DNA from: Coriobacteriia bacterium | Lineage (GTDB): Bacteria > Actinomycetota > Coriobacteriia > Coriobacteriales > UMGS124 | NCBI GenBank assembly: GCA_018368455.1 | Contig: JAGZEG010000005.1 | Location: 1 to 64,000, forward strand | DNA length: 64,000 nucleotides | Direction of reading: 5' to 3' | In this document: positions 53,146-62,617 of the stretch, piece after piece | Position numbering within the stretch: position 1 is the stretch's first letter | Layout of the letters: the number at the start of each line of letters is the position of its first letter | The notes under the pieces: model-generated | Seen by the model: only the letters and a program-made list of their open reading frames with translations | What the model was told of the DNA's origin: nothing | The model's database searches: none | Program-made: the position numbers and the translations under genes

Positions 53146-55374
53146 ATGGTTTCGTACGCACTGGGAACGCTGGGCGCGCTTGCGCTGTGGGCGTGCCTGC
53201 TGAGCTCGCTCGCATCGGTCGTCTGCCTCGCATGGGGACAGGCGCGGCGCAGCCCCGCCCTCAAGCAGGCGGGCTTTGCGCTCGTGTTTGTCTCGGCAGC
53301 CACTATCCTCATCAGCTGCCTCGTCATCGTGCATGGCTTCTTTGCGCACAACGTCGCCATCGCGTACGTGGCGCAGAACTATCCCACCGACACGGGCGAC
53401 GGCCTGTTCTGGCTGTTCCAGCTCGCCGGCCTGTGGGCGAGCCGCGCCGGGTCACTGCTGCTGTGGGGCTTCCTCATCGCGGCCTTTGCGGCCTGGGTTG
53501 CCTGGCGGCGCCGCAAGCACGCTGACGACCTGACGACGGTCGCTCTCGTCATCACCGAGGTTGTGCTCATCCTGTTCGTCATGACGATGCTGTTCTCCTC
53601 GAGCAACAACCCGTTCGTGGCGACGAGCCCCTCGCTCATCGACGAGAACGGCAACCTGACGGGTTCAGCGGCGAGCTGGGGCATGAACGTCCTGCTCGAG
53701 CACTGGGCCATGGCGCTGCACCCGCCGACACTGTTCATCGGCTACGCCGGCATGACGATCCCGTTCGCGTATGGCATCGCCGCCCTCGTCGTCAACGACC
53801 CGTCGCACCGCTGGATCGACCTGTGCCAGCGCATCGCCCTGTTCTCGTTCATCTTCCTGACGATCGGCATCGGCCTCGGCGCCGTGTGGGCCTACGTCGT
53901 GCTGGGCTGGGGCGGCTACTGGGGCTGGGACCCCGTCGAGAACGCGAGCCTGCTGTCGTGGCTCACGAGCGTTGCGATGCTGCACAGCTTCAACGTCTAC
54001 CGCAAGCGCGACATGATGCGCGGCTGGGCGCTACTCGCCGCCACGCTGACGTTCTGCTTCGTCGTGCTCGGCACGTTCATCACGCGCTCCGGCCTCGTGC
54101 AGTCTGTCCACGCGTTCTCCGAGGACCAGGTCTCCACGGTCATCTTCCTGCTCATCATGAGCGCGGCCATGCTCGCGCTGCTCGTGGGCTGGTTCGTGCG
54201 CCGCTCCACGTTTGCGAGTGGTGACGACATCGAGTCCGTCATCTCGAAGAACGGCTCTTTCTACCTGACGAACCTCATCATGGTGTTCTCGGCCGTGCTG
54301 CTGGCCTACCTCACGATTTCCAGCGCCCTGCCCGCCTGGCTGCCTGCCGGCGGCGTCACGGTGGGCGCTGGCGCGTACGACTCCGTGTCGCGTCCGCTCG
54401 GCGTCGTGTTCTGCGCGCTTGCGGCCGTGTGCCCGTTCCTTGCGTGGCGCAAGACGGACGGCGCGGAGTTCGCCAAGAACATCCGCGTGCCCGCCGTCAT
54501 CGGCATCGTCCTGTTCGTGTTGCTCATGGTGCTGTGGGTCACGCGCCTGTTCCCGGCGTACAACGCGCTGCTCGCCAGCGGCGGCACGCCGGCAGCCGAC
54601 CTGGCGGCCATGGGTCCGTCGTGGTACTACAACGGCCTCGCCATCCTGGGCCTGCTCGTCGCGGCGCTGCTCGTGGCCAACTCTGCGTACCTCGTCGTGC
54701 GTGGCGTACGCGGCCGCATGGCCAACAAGAGCGAGAACGCCGGCCAGGCCATCGTGCGCCTGTTTGCCAAGGCTCCCGCTCAGGCGGGCGGCTACCTGAC
54801 GCACTTCGGCCTCGGCATCGTACTCGTGGGCCTCATCGCGTCGAGCATGTACGTCACGGAGCACACGTTCACGCTCGACGAGGGCACGACGCAGCAGATG
54901 CAGCTCGGCAGCTACACGCTCGAGTACCGTGGCGACTCCAACGCTTATGACCAGTCGAACAACATCGTGTACACGGCCAAGATCGGCGTGACGCGTGACG
55001 GCACCGACCTCGGCGAGATGCAGCCCACGGTTGCGCTCACGGCTTCTAGCGGCTACGGCCAGACGAAGCTGTCGGCCGAGACGCGTTCCTCGTTCTTCGA
55101 GGACCTGTTTGTCGCGTTCCAGGGCTACACGTCTGATGGCTCCGTTGTCATCAACGCCCGCGTCAACCCGCTCATCTGGATGGTGTGGGCAGGCTTTGGC
55201 ATCATGACGGTCGGCATCATCGCGTGCACGCTGCCCAAGCGTGGCGGCGCCCTGCAGGTGGTTGACAGCGCCACGACGCCCGAGCCCGTGAAGTTCGTCG
55301 CGGGCCAGGCCAACGTCAAGGGCGGCGCGGCGTCGGCCAAGGCCAAGAAGGCTCGTCCGAGGAAGTCGAAGTAG
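53146..55374 (+). CDS. ccmF: Cytochrome c heme lyase subunit CcmF
   Basis: The 742-residue membrane protein has about 15 hydrophobic segments and the tryptophan-rich WWD region (GWGGYWGWDPVENAS). It accepts heme from CcmE and attaches it to apocytochrome. A C-terminal basic tail ends in KKARPRKSK. The ATG at 53146 is chosen since upstream residues are polar and lack family support. It is followed by ccmA after one base. Confidence 0.93.
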   Translation: MVSYALGTLGALALWACLLSSLASVVCLAWGQARRSPALKQAGFALVFVSAATILISCLVIVHGFFAHNVAIAYVAQNYPTDTGDGLFWLFQLAGLWASRAGSLLLWGFLIAAFAAWVAWRRRKHADDLTTVALVITEVVLILFVMTMLFSSSNNPFVATSPSLIDENGNLTGSAASWGMNVLLEHWAMALHPPTLFIGYAGMTIPFAYGIAALVVNDPSHRWIDLCQRIALFSFIFLTIGIGLGAVWAYVVLGWGGYWGWDPVENASLLSWLTSVAMLHSFNVYRKRDMMRGWALLAATLTFCFVVLGTFITRSGLVQSVHAFSEDQVSTVIFLLIMSAAMLALLVGWFVRRSTFASGDDIESVISKNGSFYLTNLIMVFSAVLLAYLTISSALPAWLPAGGVTVGAGAYDSVSRPLGVVFCALAAVCPFLAWRKTDGAEFAKNIRVPAVIGIVLFVLLMVLWVTRLFPAYNALLASGGTPAADLAAMGPSWYYNGLAILGLLVAALLVANSAYLVVRGVRGRMANKSENAGQAIVRLFAKAPAQAGGYLTHFGLGIVLVGLIASSMYVTEHTFTLDEGTTQQMQLGSYTLEYRGDSNAYDQSNNIVYTAKIGVTRDGTDLGEMQPTVALTASSGYGQTKLSAETRSSFFEDLFVAFQGYTSDGSVVINARVNPLIWMVWAGFGIMTVGIIACTLPKRGGALQVVDSATTPEPVKFVAGQANVKGGAASAKAKKARPRKSK

Positions 55375-55375
55375 C

Positions 55376-56137
55376 ATGGACATCGCACGCAAGGGGGAAG
55401 CGAGCGCCGTGGCGCCGGGGGACGCCGAGCTTGCGATAGACGCGCGCGACCTGTGCAAGGTGTTTGGCGACCGGCGGGCGCTCGACGGCGTGGACTTCGC
55501 GCTGCCCGCCGGCGCCTTCCTGTCGATATTCGGGCCCAACGGCGCCGGCAAGACGACGCTGCTGCGCATCCTGTCGACGTTGTCGCGCCCGACGCACGGC
55601 AAGCTCTCCATGCTCGGCGTCGACGCGCTCGAGCACCCCGAGGAGCTGCGTGCCCGCATCGGCCTCATCTCGCATAAGTCCATGGTGTACGGTGATCTCA
55701 CGGCGCGCGAGAACCTCGAGCTGTTCGCGCGGCTCTACGGCGTTCCCGACGCCCGCGAGCGCATCAGCGAGCTGCTTGAGGTCGTCGAGCTCGACCACCG
55801 CGCCAACGACGCGGCCCGCACGTTCTCGCGTGGCATGACGCAGCGTCTCTCCATTGCACGCGCTCTCATCAACGACCCCGACCTCGTGCTGCTCGACGAG
55901 CCGTACGCGGGCCTCGACCCGCACGCGGTGCACCTGTTCGACGAGCTCATTGGTCGCGTGCGCGCCGGTCGCACGTTTGTCATGGTGTCGCACGACCTCG
56001 ACAAGGGTTTCTCGCTGTGCTCGCACGCACTCATCCTGGCGCGCGGCCGCGTCGTGGCGTTCGACGCGCGCGAGAACTTCGACGCCGAGGAGTTCCGCAA
56101 GACGTACCTGGAGACGGTCGGGATGGGGGTGGCGTAG
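55376..56137 (+). CDS. ccmA: Heme exporter ATPase CcmA
   Basis: The 253-residue ABC ATPase has Walker A GPNGAGKTTLL, the signature SRGMTQRLSIARAL, and Walker B LVLLDEPYAGLD. With CcmB it forms the transporter that powers release of holo-CcmE. The stop is directly followed by the ATG of ccmB. Confidence 0.93.
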   Translation: MDIARKGEASAVAPGDAELAIDARDLCKVFGDRRALDGVDFALPAGAFLSIFGPNGAGKTTLLRILSTLSRPTHGKLSMLGVDALEHPEELRARIGLISHKSMVYGDLTARENLELFARLYGVPDARERISELLEVVELDHRANDAARTFSRGMTQRLSIARALINDPDLVLLDEPYAGLDPHAVHLFDELIGRVRAGRTFVMVSHDLDKGFSLCSHALILARGRVVAFDARENFDAEEFRKTYLETVGMGVA

Positions 56138-56869
56138 ATGGGTGCGAACGATGCCGGCGATTCCCGTCGCGGCCCGAGCGCGTGGTCGCAGTACCGCACG
56201 CTGCTTGCCAAAGACGTGCGCATGGAGCTGCGCACGCGCGACATGCTCGTCTCCATGGGCGTGTACGCGCTGCTCGTGCTCACGGTGTATGGCGCGACGC
56301 TTTCGCAGACCGGCGACGCGCTTGACGTGCTCAACGTCGCCGCGGGCCTGCTGTGGGCGCTCATCGTGTTCACGTCGCTGCTCGGCCTCAACCGCTCGTT
56401 CTCGCACGAGACGGCTGACGGCTGCCTCGAGGGCGTGCTGCTCGCGCCCGTGAGCCGCGGCGCCATCTTCTTCGCCAAGGCTACGAGCAACTGCCTGTTC
56501 CTGCTTGCTGTCGAGATCATCACCGTGCCGCTGTTCTTCCTGTTCTTCCTTGGCGGCGCTCAGGTGGCGCCCACGGCTGGGCTCATCGTGCTGCCGCTGT
56601 TCGTCGGTACGATCGGCGTGGCGGGCGTCGGCACGTTTCTTTCCACGATGACGATGGACACGCGCGGCAAGGACGTGCTGCTCGCGATCCTGTTCATCCC
56701 GCTCATCTTCCCGCTGCTTTACGCCTGTGTGTCGTCGACGGCCGTGGCGCTGACAGGCGTCGAGGGGCAGATGGTGACGTTCTGGCGCTCTCTGGCGCTG
56801 GCCGGCGGCTACGACATCATCATGGTGGCCGTGGCCTGGGGCTTGTACGATTTCGTCGTTGGTTCGTAG
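56138..56869 (+). CDS. ccmB: Heme exporter permease CcmB
   Basis: The 243-residue membrane protein has six hydrophobic segments. Family features include the N-terminal LLAKDVRMELRTRDML and ADGCLEGVLLAPVSRGAIFFAK. It pairs with CcmA. Then 87 bases follow before ccmC. Confidence 0.92.
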   Translation: MGANDAGDSRRGPSAWSQYRTLLAKDVRMELRTRDMLVSMGVYALLVLTVYGATLSQTGDALDVLNVAAGLLWALIVFTSLLGLNRSFSHETADGCLEGVLLAPVSRGAIFFAKATSNCLFLLAVEIITVPLFFLFFLGGAQVAPTAGLIVLPLFVGTIGVAGVGTFLSTMTMDTRGKDVLLAILFIPLIFPLLYACVSSTAVALTGVEGQMVTFWRSLALAGGYDIIMVAVAWGLYDFVVGS

Positions 56870-56956
56870 TCGGGCGGGGCGCGACTGGCGCCCCGTCTGC
56901 ACGTATCTGCTGGGTGGGCCCGCTGGGCTCGCACATGAAAGGAAAGGAGGCGAGCC

Positions 56957-57727
56957 GTGGCGGATACCAAGCGCTCTGGCGCGTCCCGGATACCGTGGGA
57001 TACCGTTGCTATCGTGACGCTTGTCCTGGGGCTCATTCTGACGACGTTCGACTTTCTGTGGGCGTTCCTGAAGGCCCCGATGGTCAACGGCGCCGTGCTC
57101 GACGAGACGTACGTTGTGAACGGACAGGTCGTCGATCACCTGCAGCTGTTCTCGCAGAAGATCTTCTACTTCCACGTGCCCGTGGCCGTCGTGTCGTTCG
57201 TGTTCATCATCGTGGCTGCCGTCTACGGCGTGCTGCTGCTCGTGCGCAAGGACGCACGCTATGACACGCGCTCGCGCCTGTGCATGCAGGTGGGCCTCGT
57301 GTTCATCCTGGCAACGATGGTGTCGGGCGACCTGTGGACGCGCGTCGAGTGGGGCGTCTGGTGGGTGTGGGAGCCGCGCTTGACGACGTATTTCATCCTC
57401 ATGCTTCTCGTCATCGCCTACTTCATCCTGCGCGCGGCCATCGATGACCCCGAGAAGCGCGCCCGGTTCTCGGCCGTGTTTGGCATCCTCGCCGCCGTGG
57501 ACGCGCCCATCTCGTTCTTCATCACGCGCCTTATTCCCTCGTCCATCCACCCGGTCGTGTTCCGCACCGACTCCGGCCTGCCGCCTGACATGCTGCTGCC
57601 CTTCCTGTGCGGTATCTTCGGCATGCTGCTGGCGGGCTTTGGCATCTACCGCCTGCGCCTGCGCGTCGAGGAGCAGGCCCAGCAGGTCGAGGCTCTCAAG
57701 CGCCGCTTCGAGGAGCTCGACGACTAG
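56957..57727 (+). CDS. ccmC: Heme handling protein CcmC
   Basis: The 256-residue membrane protein has six segments and the WWD motif WGVWWVWEPRLT. It delivers heme to CcmE. The GTG start at 56957 has AAAGGAGG upstream. A coiled-coil-like basic/acidic tail of about 30 residues ends the protein. Confidence 0.93.
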   Translation: MADTKRSGASRIPWDTVAIVTLVLGLILTTFDFLWAFLKAPMVNGAVLDETYVVNGQVVDHLQLFSQKIFYFHVPVAVVSFVFIIVAAVYGVLLLVRKDARYDTRSRLCMQVGLVFILATMVSGDLWTRVEWGVWWVWEPRLTTYFILMLLVIAYFILRAAIDDPEKRARFSAVFGILAAVDAPISFFITRLIPSSIHPVVFRTDSGLPPDMLLPFLCGIFGMLLAGFGIYRLRLRVEEQAQQVEALKRRFEELDD

Positions 57728-57775
57728 GGCTCGACGCCCGACCCGACGATTCGCTGACTCTCAAAGGAGACTGCC

Positions 57776-57970
57776 ATGGATCCTGTACTTGCTGACGTGT
57801 ACTCGACGGCCCTGAGCTCGGCCCCGTTCGTCATTGCTGCCTATGCGCTCATCTGGATCATCCTGATGGCCTTCGCCATCGCGATGTTCATCAAGAGCCG
57901 CAAGACGCAGAAGGACATCGACGCGCTCAAGGAGGCCATCGAGCGCCGTGAGCGCAAGCAGCGTCCGTAG
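57776..57970 (+). CDS. ccmD: Small CcmD-like protein
   Basis: The 64-residue protein has one membrane segment (ALIWIILMAFAIAMF) and a basic C-terminal helix, matching CcmD, which helps release holo-CcmE. AAAGGAG precedes the ATG. No ccmG or ccmH follows. Confidence 0.82.
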   Translation: MDPVLADVYSTALSSAPFVIAAYALIWIILMAFAIAMFIKSRKTQKDIDALKEAIERRERKQRP

Positions 57971-57995
57971 CTGTGGACGACATACGATATCTCGC

Positions 57996-58043
57996 CGCCC
58001 CGGGAGCCTGCGCAGATCACGCGCGCGGCCCCGGGGCGTTTTT
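57996..58043 (+). terminator. Terminator of the ccm operon
   Basis: CGCCCCGGG (57996-58004) pairs with CCCGGGGCG (58030-58038), followed by TTTTTG. Confidence 0.88.
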
Positions 58044-58640
58044 GTGCCGCGTGCGAGCGAGCCGGGTGGGCCCTGGGGCGTAAGTCCCCTGGCTGCGACT
58101 GACGGACGGCGCATGTGGCCCCGAGGTGTTCTCGTAGCGAGGGCGAGACTGCGGTCGCGCCATGGATCGCGGTCGCGCTTTGGGACGCGTACCTGCGCGG
58201 GTATGGCTGCAGGGAGGGATGCGAGGCCCCAGAAGCGGTCCCTGCAGTGTGCGCGAGCGGCTGGGAGTGCTCCGGGATGCGACTGTCGGGCTACATCGGC
58301 GCCCCGTTCTCGGGCCTCAGCTTGCGGGATGATTCTCGGCAGGGGGAGGGGTAGCGTGCGGTTGCGCCCCAGGCTGTAGCCGTCGGACCGATTTCTGGCC
58401 AGGAAGGGGAGGCGTGCATGGCGCTCCCGACGCCGTCTCCCTCCTCGACCTGCGCGACTCGCTATTCACCTGCGGTTTTGGCACGTCACCTCCGCCTTGT
58501 GGGAATCTGTCGGGTCAGCTGGCCATACACGCGCGCCCGTTTGGGACAGAAAGTGTCCCTTTAGCTGAGTCTGCACCTCGTTTCGGTGCCCGCAGAGGTT
58601 TTTTCGGCTGCGCCCCGGAGCTGTGAAATGCGGCATACTA
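58044..58640. repeat. Gap with family C repeat, locus 4
   Basis: No gene is supported over about 600 bases. TTCTGGCCAGGAAGGGG near 58390 and CTGGCCATACACGCGCGC near 58519 match landmarks of the 43611 unit. GCGGTTTTGGCAC near 58472 resembles the AAAACCGCAGG landmark, inverted. The first half, 58044-58380, is unexplained. Confidence 0.45.
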
Positions 58641-58671
58641 TGCGAAAACGGGAGTCGGCGGAGGGGTGCGC

Positions 58672-60213
58672 ATGAGGACAGAGAGCATGTTCCGCGGCAT
58701 ACGCTGGGACTGGCGCATCGTCGCTGGCCTAGCTCTGATGTACCTGTGGACGTGGCTCATCTACTGGGGAGGCCCGTTCTCCCTGCGTACGTATACCATC
58801 GAGCTCACGAATGCCCGCTGGGGCGTCAACGTCGTCATGCTCGCGGCTTCCGTCGGCATCGTCCTTGTTGCGTCGTGCCTTGCCTCGGGACGCAGACTGG
58901 CATCGGGCCTGCGCATCGCGGCGCTGGCCAGCGGCGTCCTGGGCACATCGCTCGGCCTCGTGCTCGCGCTGACCCCTCCGCTGAGCGACTCTTCCATCAG
59001 CGCCATCGCCCTGGCATCCGGCTTCTTCACGGGCACGTGCGAGGGCTGCTTGCTGTGCCTGTGGTGCTCGGCAACATCTTCGCTGGGCATGCGCGTCGCC
59101 TTGACGCACAACGTGCTGGCCATGGCTGCCAGCGGCCTGCTGTTCCTCCTGTGCAACGCCGCGCCTACGTGGATTCCGCTTGCGGTCGGCATGCTCTGCC
59201 CGGTCGCCGGCTTCGTCTGCTCCTCCGGCCATCGCGGCGAGGTGCCGCCCACTACGGAGCCCGGCCAGTCCGACACCAAGGCCCAGCCCACCTTGACCGG
59301 CCAGCAGGACATCCCCGCCCCTCGGGGTGCCGCACGCATTCGTGAGGCGCTCGCCCCGCTCGTGCGCGACCGCTCGTTCCTTCTGCTTGCGGTCATCTCG
59401 CTCGTCTTCGGCTTCTCGCACGGCTTCATCAACGCGTCGTTCGAGGTCGTGCCCAAGGAGCTGTACTGGCTGTCGTGCTATGGCGTCGTCATCGGCACGA
59501 TCCTCGCGGCGGCGCTGACGTTCCTCACGGCGTTCCTGCTCAAGATGGACGCGTGGCAGCTCGTGTTTCGCACGTCGCTTCCTCTGATGGCCATCGCGTA
59601 TCTGCTGTTCCCCTACGAGGCGTTCTACCTGTTCGGCCCCGGCATCCATGCCTTGGGCTACCAGTACTTCTTCATCGCGTTCTGGTCGCTGCTCGGCTCG
59701 AAGCAGCTGCGTCACGAAGTACCGGCTGCGCGCTCCGTCGCGCTCGGTCTGTTCGCAACGGAGGCGGGCGCCGCATTGGGTCTGCTGCTGTGGAACGTCG
59801 CGTGCGTCGGCATCGACATCGAGGGCCAGCGCATCGTGTCAAGCGTGGCGACGCTGCTCATCCTGCTCGTCGCCGTGTCGTTCGAGCGTCCTCAGTTTGG
59901 CTGGGGCAACGTGCGTCCCGGCGCGACGACCGCAGCGGGCGAGGGTGGCCTGCACGTGCGCGACTACGAGGGCGTCATCGCGCACATCCGCGCCACATAC
60001 GCCCTCTCCCCGCGCGAGACCGACGTGTGCAGTCTGCTCGGTCGGGGTCGCAACCGCCAGTTTGTCGCCGACGAGCTCGGCATCTCGCTCGAGACGGCCA
60101 AGACGCACGCGACGAACGTCTACCGCAAGCTCGGCATCCACTCCCAGCAGGAGCTGCTCGACGTCATCGAGATGACGCAGGACACGATCGCTCGGGAGCG
60201 CGCACGGGGCTAG
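58672..60213 (+). CDS. LuxR-type regulator with multi-spanning membrane domain (second)
   Basis: The 513-residue protein has about twelve hydrophobic segments over the first 420 residues and a LuxR helix-turn-helix at the end (LSPRETDVCSLLGRGRNRQF...ISLETAKTHATNVYRKLG). It is the larger of two such regulators in the window. The ATG at 58672 follows GGAGGGG by five bases; a GTG at 58666 is too close. It runs in the same direction as the flavoprotein at 60505, its likely target. Confidence 0.9.
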   Translation: MRTESMFRGIRWDWRIVAGLALMYLWTWLIYWGGPFSLRTYTIELTNARWGVNVVMLAASVGIVLVASCLASGRRLASGLRIAALASGVLGTSLGLVLALTPPLSDSSISAIALASGFFTGTCEGCLLCLWCSATSSLGMRVALTHNVLAMAASGLLFLLCNAAPTWIPLAVGMLCPVAGFVCSSGHRGEVPPTTEPGQSDTKAQPTLTGQQDIPAPRGAARIREALAPLVRDRSFLLLAVISLVFGFSHGFINASFEVVPKELYWLSCYGVVIGTILAAALTFLTAFLLKMDAWQLVFRTSLPLMAIAYLLFPYEAFYLFGPGIHALGYQYFFIAFWSLLGSKQLRHEVPAARSVALGLFATEAGAALGLLLWNVACVGIDIEGQRIVSSVATLLILLVAVSFERPQFGWGNVRPGATTAAGEGGLHVRDYEGVIAHIRATYALSPRETDVCSLLGRGRNRQFVADELGISLETAKTHATNVYRKLGIHSQQELLDVIEMTQDTIARERARG

Positions 60214-60504
60214 TTTTGGGCTCGCATGTGCCCTATGGGAGCTCTCAATCTCGTTTGGGCAGCTCAGAGCCCCTAGCCTTGTCCATCCCCCAGCGATAGT
60301 GACTCCGTTTCCTCCCCATCGCTATGGCATCCCCATCGATCGTTCACTATCTCGGGGGCATGACGCCGGACACCTCCCCGCGGCATTCTGTGGCCAGCGA
60401 CGCGGAAGGCGACGCCGGGCGCCCCAACGGGACGCACGGGCCGCCCGAGCGAAAGCAAATGACACTCACGGGATATGCCAACGGGTAACGAAAGGGGATC
60501 TATC

Positions 60505-62049
60505 ATGCAGGAGCAGATCGGTCGTCGTGCGTTCGTCAAGGGTGCGGCTCTGGGGACGGCTGCGCTCGCCGTCGCGGGTCTTGCCGCCCACCAGCCCGTG
60601 CCGGCGCTTGCCGCCGAGGACGTGACGTTTGACGAGGAGTGCGACGTCCTTGTCATCGGCTCAGGCTACTCCGGACTCGCTGCCGCTTACGAGGCCGGCG
60701 CCGCGGGCGTCGACGTCAAGATCGTCGAGAAGCTCGCCATCACGGGTGGCAACTCGCTCGTGGCTGACGGCGACTTCGCCGTGTGCATGTCCGATGGCCA
60801 GAAGGCGCTGGGCATCGAGGACAGCGTCGACGCGTACGTCCACGACATGCAGGTTGCCGGCCTGTTCCTGAACGACGTCGAGAAGTGCCGCGTCATCGCC
60901 GAGAAGTCCAACGAGACGTGGGAGTGGACGCGCGACGTCCTTGGCACCGAGTGGCAGATGAACGAGGAGACGGGCGAGGCTAACCCCATCCCCTACGGCG
61001 GCCACAGTATCCTGCGCACGCTGCACCCGGTCACGGCCCACGGCGCCTCTATGGTGCTGCCGCTCATCGACAAGCTGTCCGAGATGGGCATCGAGATCCA
61101 GACCGAGACGATGCTCGCCAACCTCGTGAAGGACGAGTCCGGCCGCGTCATCGGCGCCGAGCTGCGCGTGGGCGCCTCCAACAACGACCCGACCTCCGGC
61201 GAGCCGCTCTACGTCAAGGCCAAGCGTGGCGTCGTCCTGGCTTCCGGTGGCTTTGGCCGCGACGTCAACTGGCGCAAGCAGCATGATCCGCGCCTCGACG
61301 AGACGGTCGACTGCACGAACGCCGCCGGTGCGACGGCCGAGAGCCTCTGCACGGCCATGGACTGCGGCGCGCTGACCGTGCACCTCGACTGGATCCAGTG
61401 CGGCCCCTGGTGCAGCCCTGACGAGGAGGGCTACGGCGTTGGCCCGACCTGGATCGACTCCGCGGCTGGCTTCGCTCCCAGCATCAACCCGCTGACCGGC
61501 GAGCGCTGCGTCAACGAGCTCACGGACCGCAAGCGCTACTGCGACGTCATCTTCGAGGTCGCTGAGCCGCTGATCCAGGTCATCGATGATGCTAACGTGC
61601 CCGACTGGAGCCGCCCGAACTTGGAGATGTGCCTCGAGAACGGCGTGTCCTGGAAGTTTGACACGCTCGAGGAGGTCGCCGAGCACTTCAACATGCCGAA
61701 GGACGCCTTCCTCAAGCAGATGGAGGACTACAACGGCTACGTGGCGGCAAAGAATGACGAGCAGTTCGGCAAGACGATCCCCGAGACCGCCAAGCCGATC
61801 GAGACGGCCCCGTTCTACGCGACGCGCCTGTGGCCGAAGGTGCACCACACGATGGGCGGCGTGAAGACCGACGTCGACACGCGCGTGCTCGACGTGCGCC
61901 TCAACCCGATCGAGGGCCTCTACGCGGCCGGCGAGGTCACCGGTGGTGTGCACGGCGCCTGCCGCCTCGGCTCCTGCGCCACGGCTGACTGCCTCGTGAA
62001 CGGCCGCATTGCCGGCCAGAAGGCTGCCGCTGCCGACCCGATCGCCTAG
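60505..62049 (+). CDS. Tat-exported FAD fumarate/urocanate-reductase-type flavoprotein (second)
   Basis: The 514-residue protein has a Tat signal (IGRRAFVKGA) and a FAD fold beginning DVLVIGSGYSGLAAAYEA. The C-terminal active-site block KVHHTMGGV and AAGEVTGGVHGACRLG matches the flavocytochrome fumarate and urocanate reductases, including the arginine after the glycines. There is no FMN-attachment or heme domain, so electrons must come from a separate partner. The ribosome site is AAAGGGGA. A terminator follows. Confidence 0.89.
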   Translation: MQEQIGRRAFVKGAALGTAALAVAGLAAHQPVPALAAEDVTFDEECDVLVIGSGYSGLAAAYEAGAAGVDVKIVEKLAITGGNSLVADGDFAVCMSDGQKALGIEDSVDAYVHDMQVAGLFLNDVEKCRVIAEKSNETWEWTRDVLGTEWQMNEETGEANPIPYGGHSILRTLHPVTAHGASMVLPLIDKLSEMGIEIQTETMLANLVKDESGRVIGAELRVGASNNDPTSGEPLYVKAKRGVVLASGGFGRDVNWRKQHDPRLDETVDCTNAAGATAESLCTAMDCGALTVHLDWIQCGPWCSPDEEGYGVGPTWIDSAAGFAPSINPLTGERCVNELTDRKRYCDVIFEVAEPLIQVIDDANVPDWSRPNLEMCLENGVSWKFDTLEEVAEHFNMPKDAFLKQMEDYNGYVAAKNDEQFGKTIPETAKPIETAPFYATRLWPKVHHTMGGVKTDVDTRVLDVRLNPIEGLYAAGEVTGGVHGACRLGSCATADCLVNGRIAGQKAAAADPIA

Positions 62050-62074
62050 TAATCCTGCTGGACGGAGTTTTGCT

Positions 62075-62118
62075 GCCCCGGGGACGTGCGTGTCCAACGC
62101 GCGCTCCCGGGGCGTTCT
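62075..62118 (+). terminator. Terminator after the second flavoprotein
   Basis: GCCCCGGGGA (62075-62084) pairs with TCCCGGGGC (62105-62113), followed by GTTCTG. Confidence 0.7.
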
Positions 62119-62617
62119 GTATCTGGGGCGCTGGAGGTTAGGTGCTCTTGCTCCCGGGACTTACGGGAGGCGTCGGCACGTCCGGATCGACCGTGCTCGG
62201 CGACTCCGATCCTCCGCGGAAGGCAGCCGGAGCCCCAGAGCAGACTTCCGAGGGGCCTCCGTGGCCAAAATGCGCCCGCTTTGTGAGGGGTCCTCGCCCT
62301 GGACTGCCGCCAGAAGGGCTCTCTCGAGCCGGTGGGCAAGCGGCGACCTGGGTTTTTCTCGCGGCAGGTATATGGCTCGCTATCCGTGGGCGCCCGTTGG
62401 GGCGAGAGCGGCTCGCAAAGCTGCCAGGTTTTGGCCAAAACCGCCCCTTTGGCGGCTGCTCTGGCCTTCCGAGGCGACTTCTCGGTCGCGAAAGCTCACT
62501 CCGTTGCGTGCGAAATGGTCGCGCCGGGCATAAAGTATGGGTACCAAGGCGTAGCGAGCGTGCCTGCGGGCATGCGTGGCGCGCACTGCCAGGGATCGCG
62601 GGCGAGAAGGGGGCACC
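62119..62617. repeat. Gap with degenerate repeat, possible locus 5
   Basis: No gene is supported over 500 bases. GGCCAAAATGCGCCCGC near 62261 and the inverted GGTTTTGGCCAAAACCGCC near 62430 resemble parts of the dispersed repeat families. Similarity to family C is weaker here than at the other loci. Confidence 0.35.
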
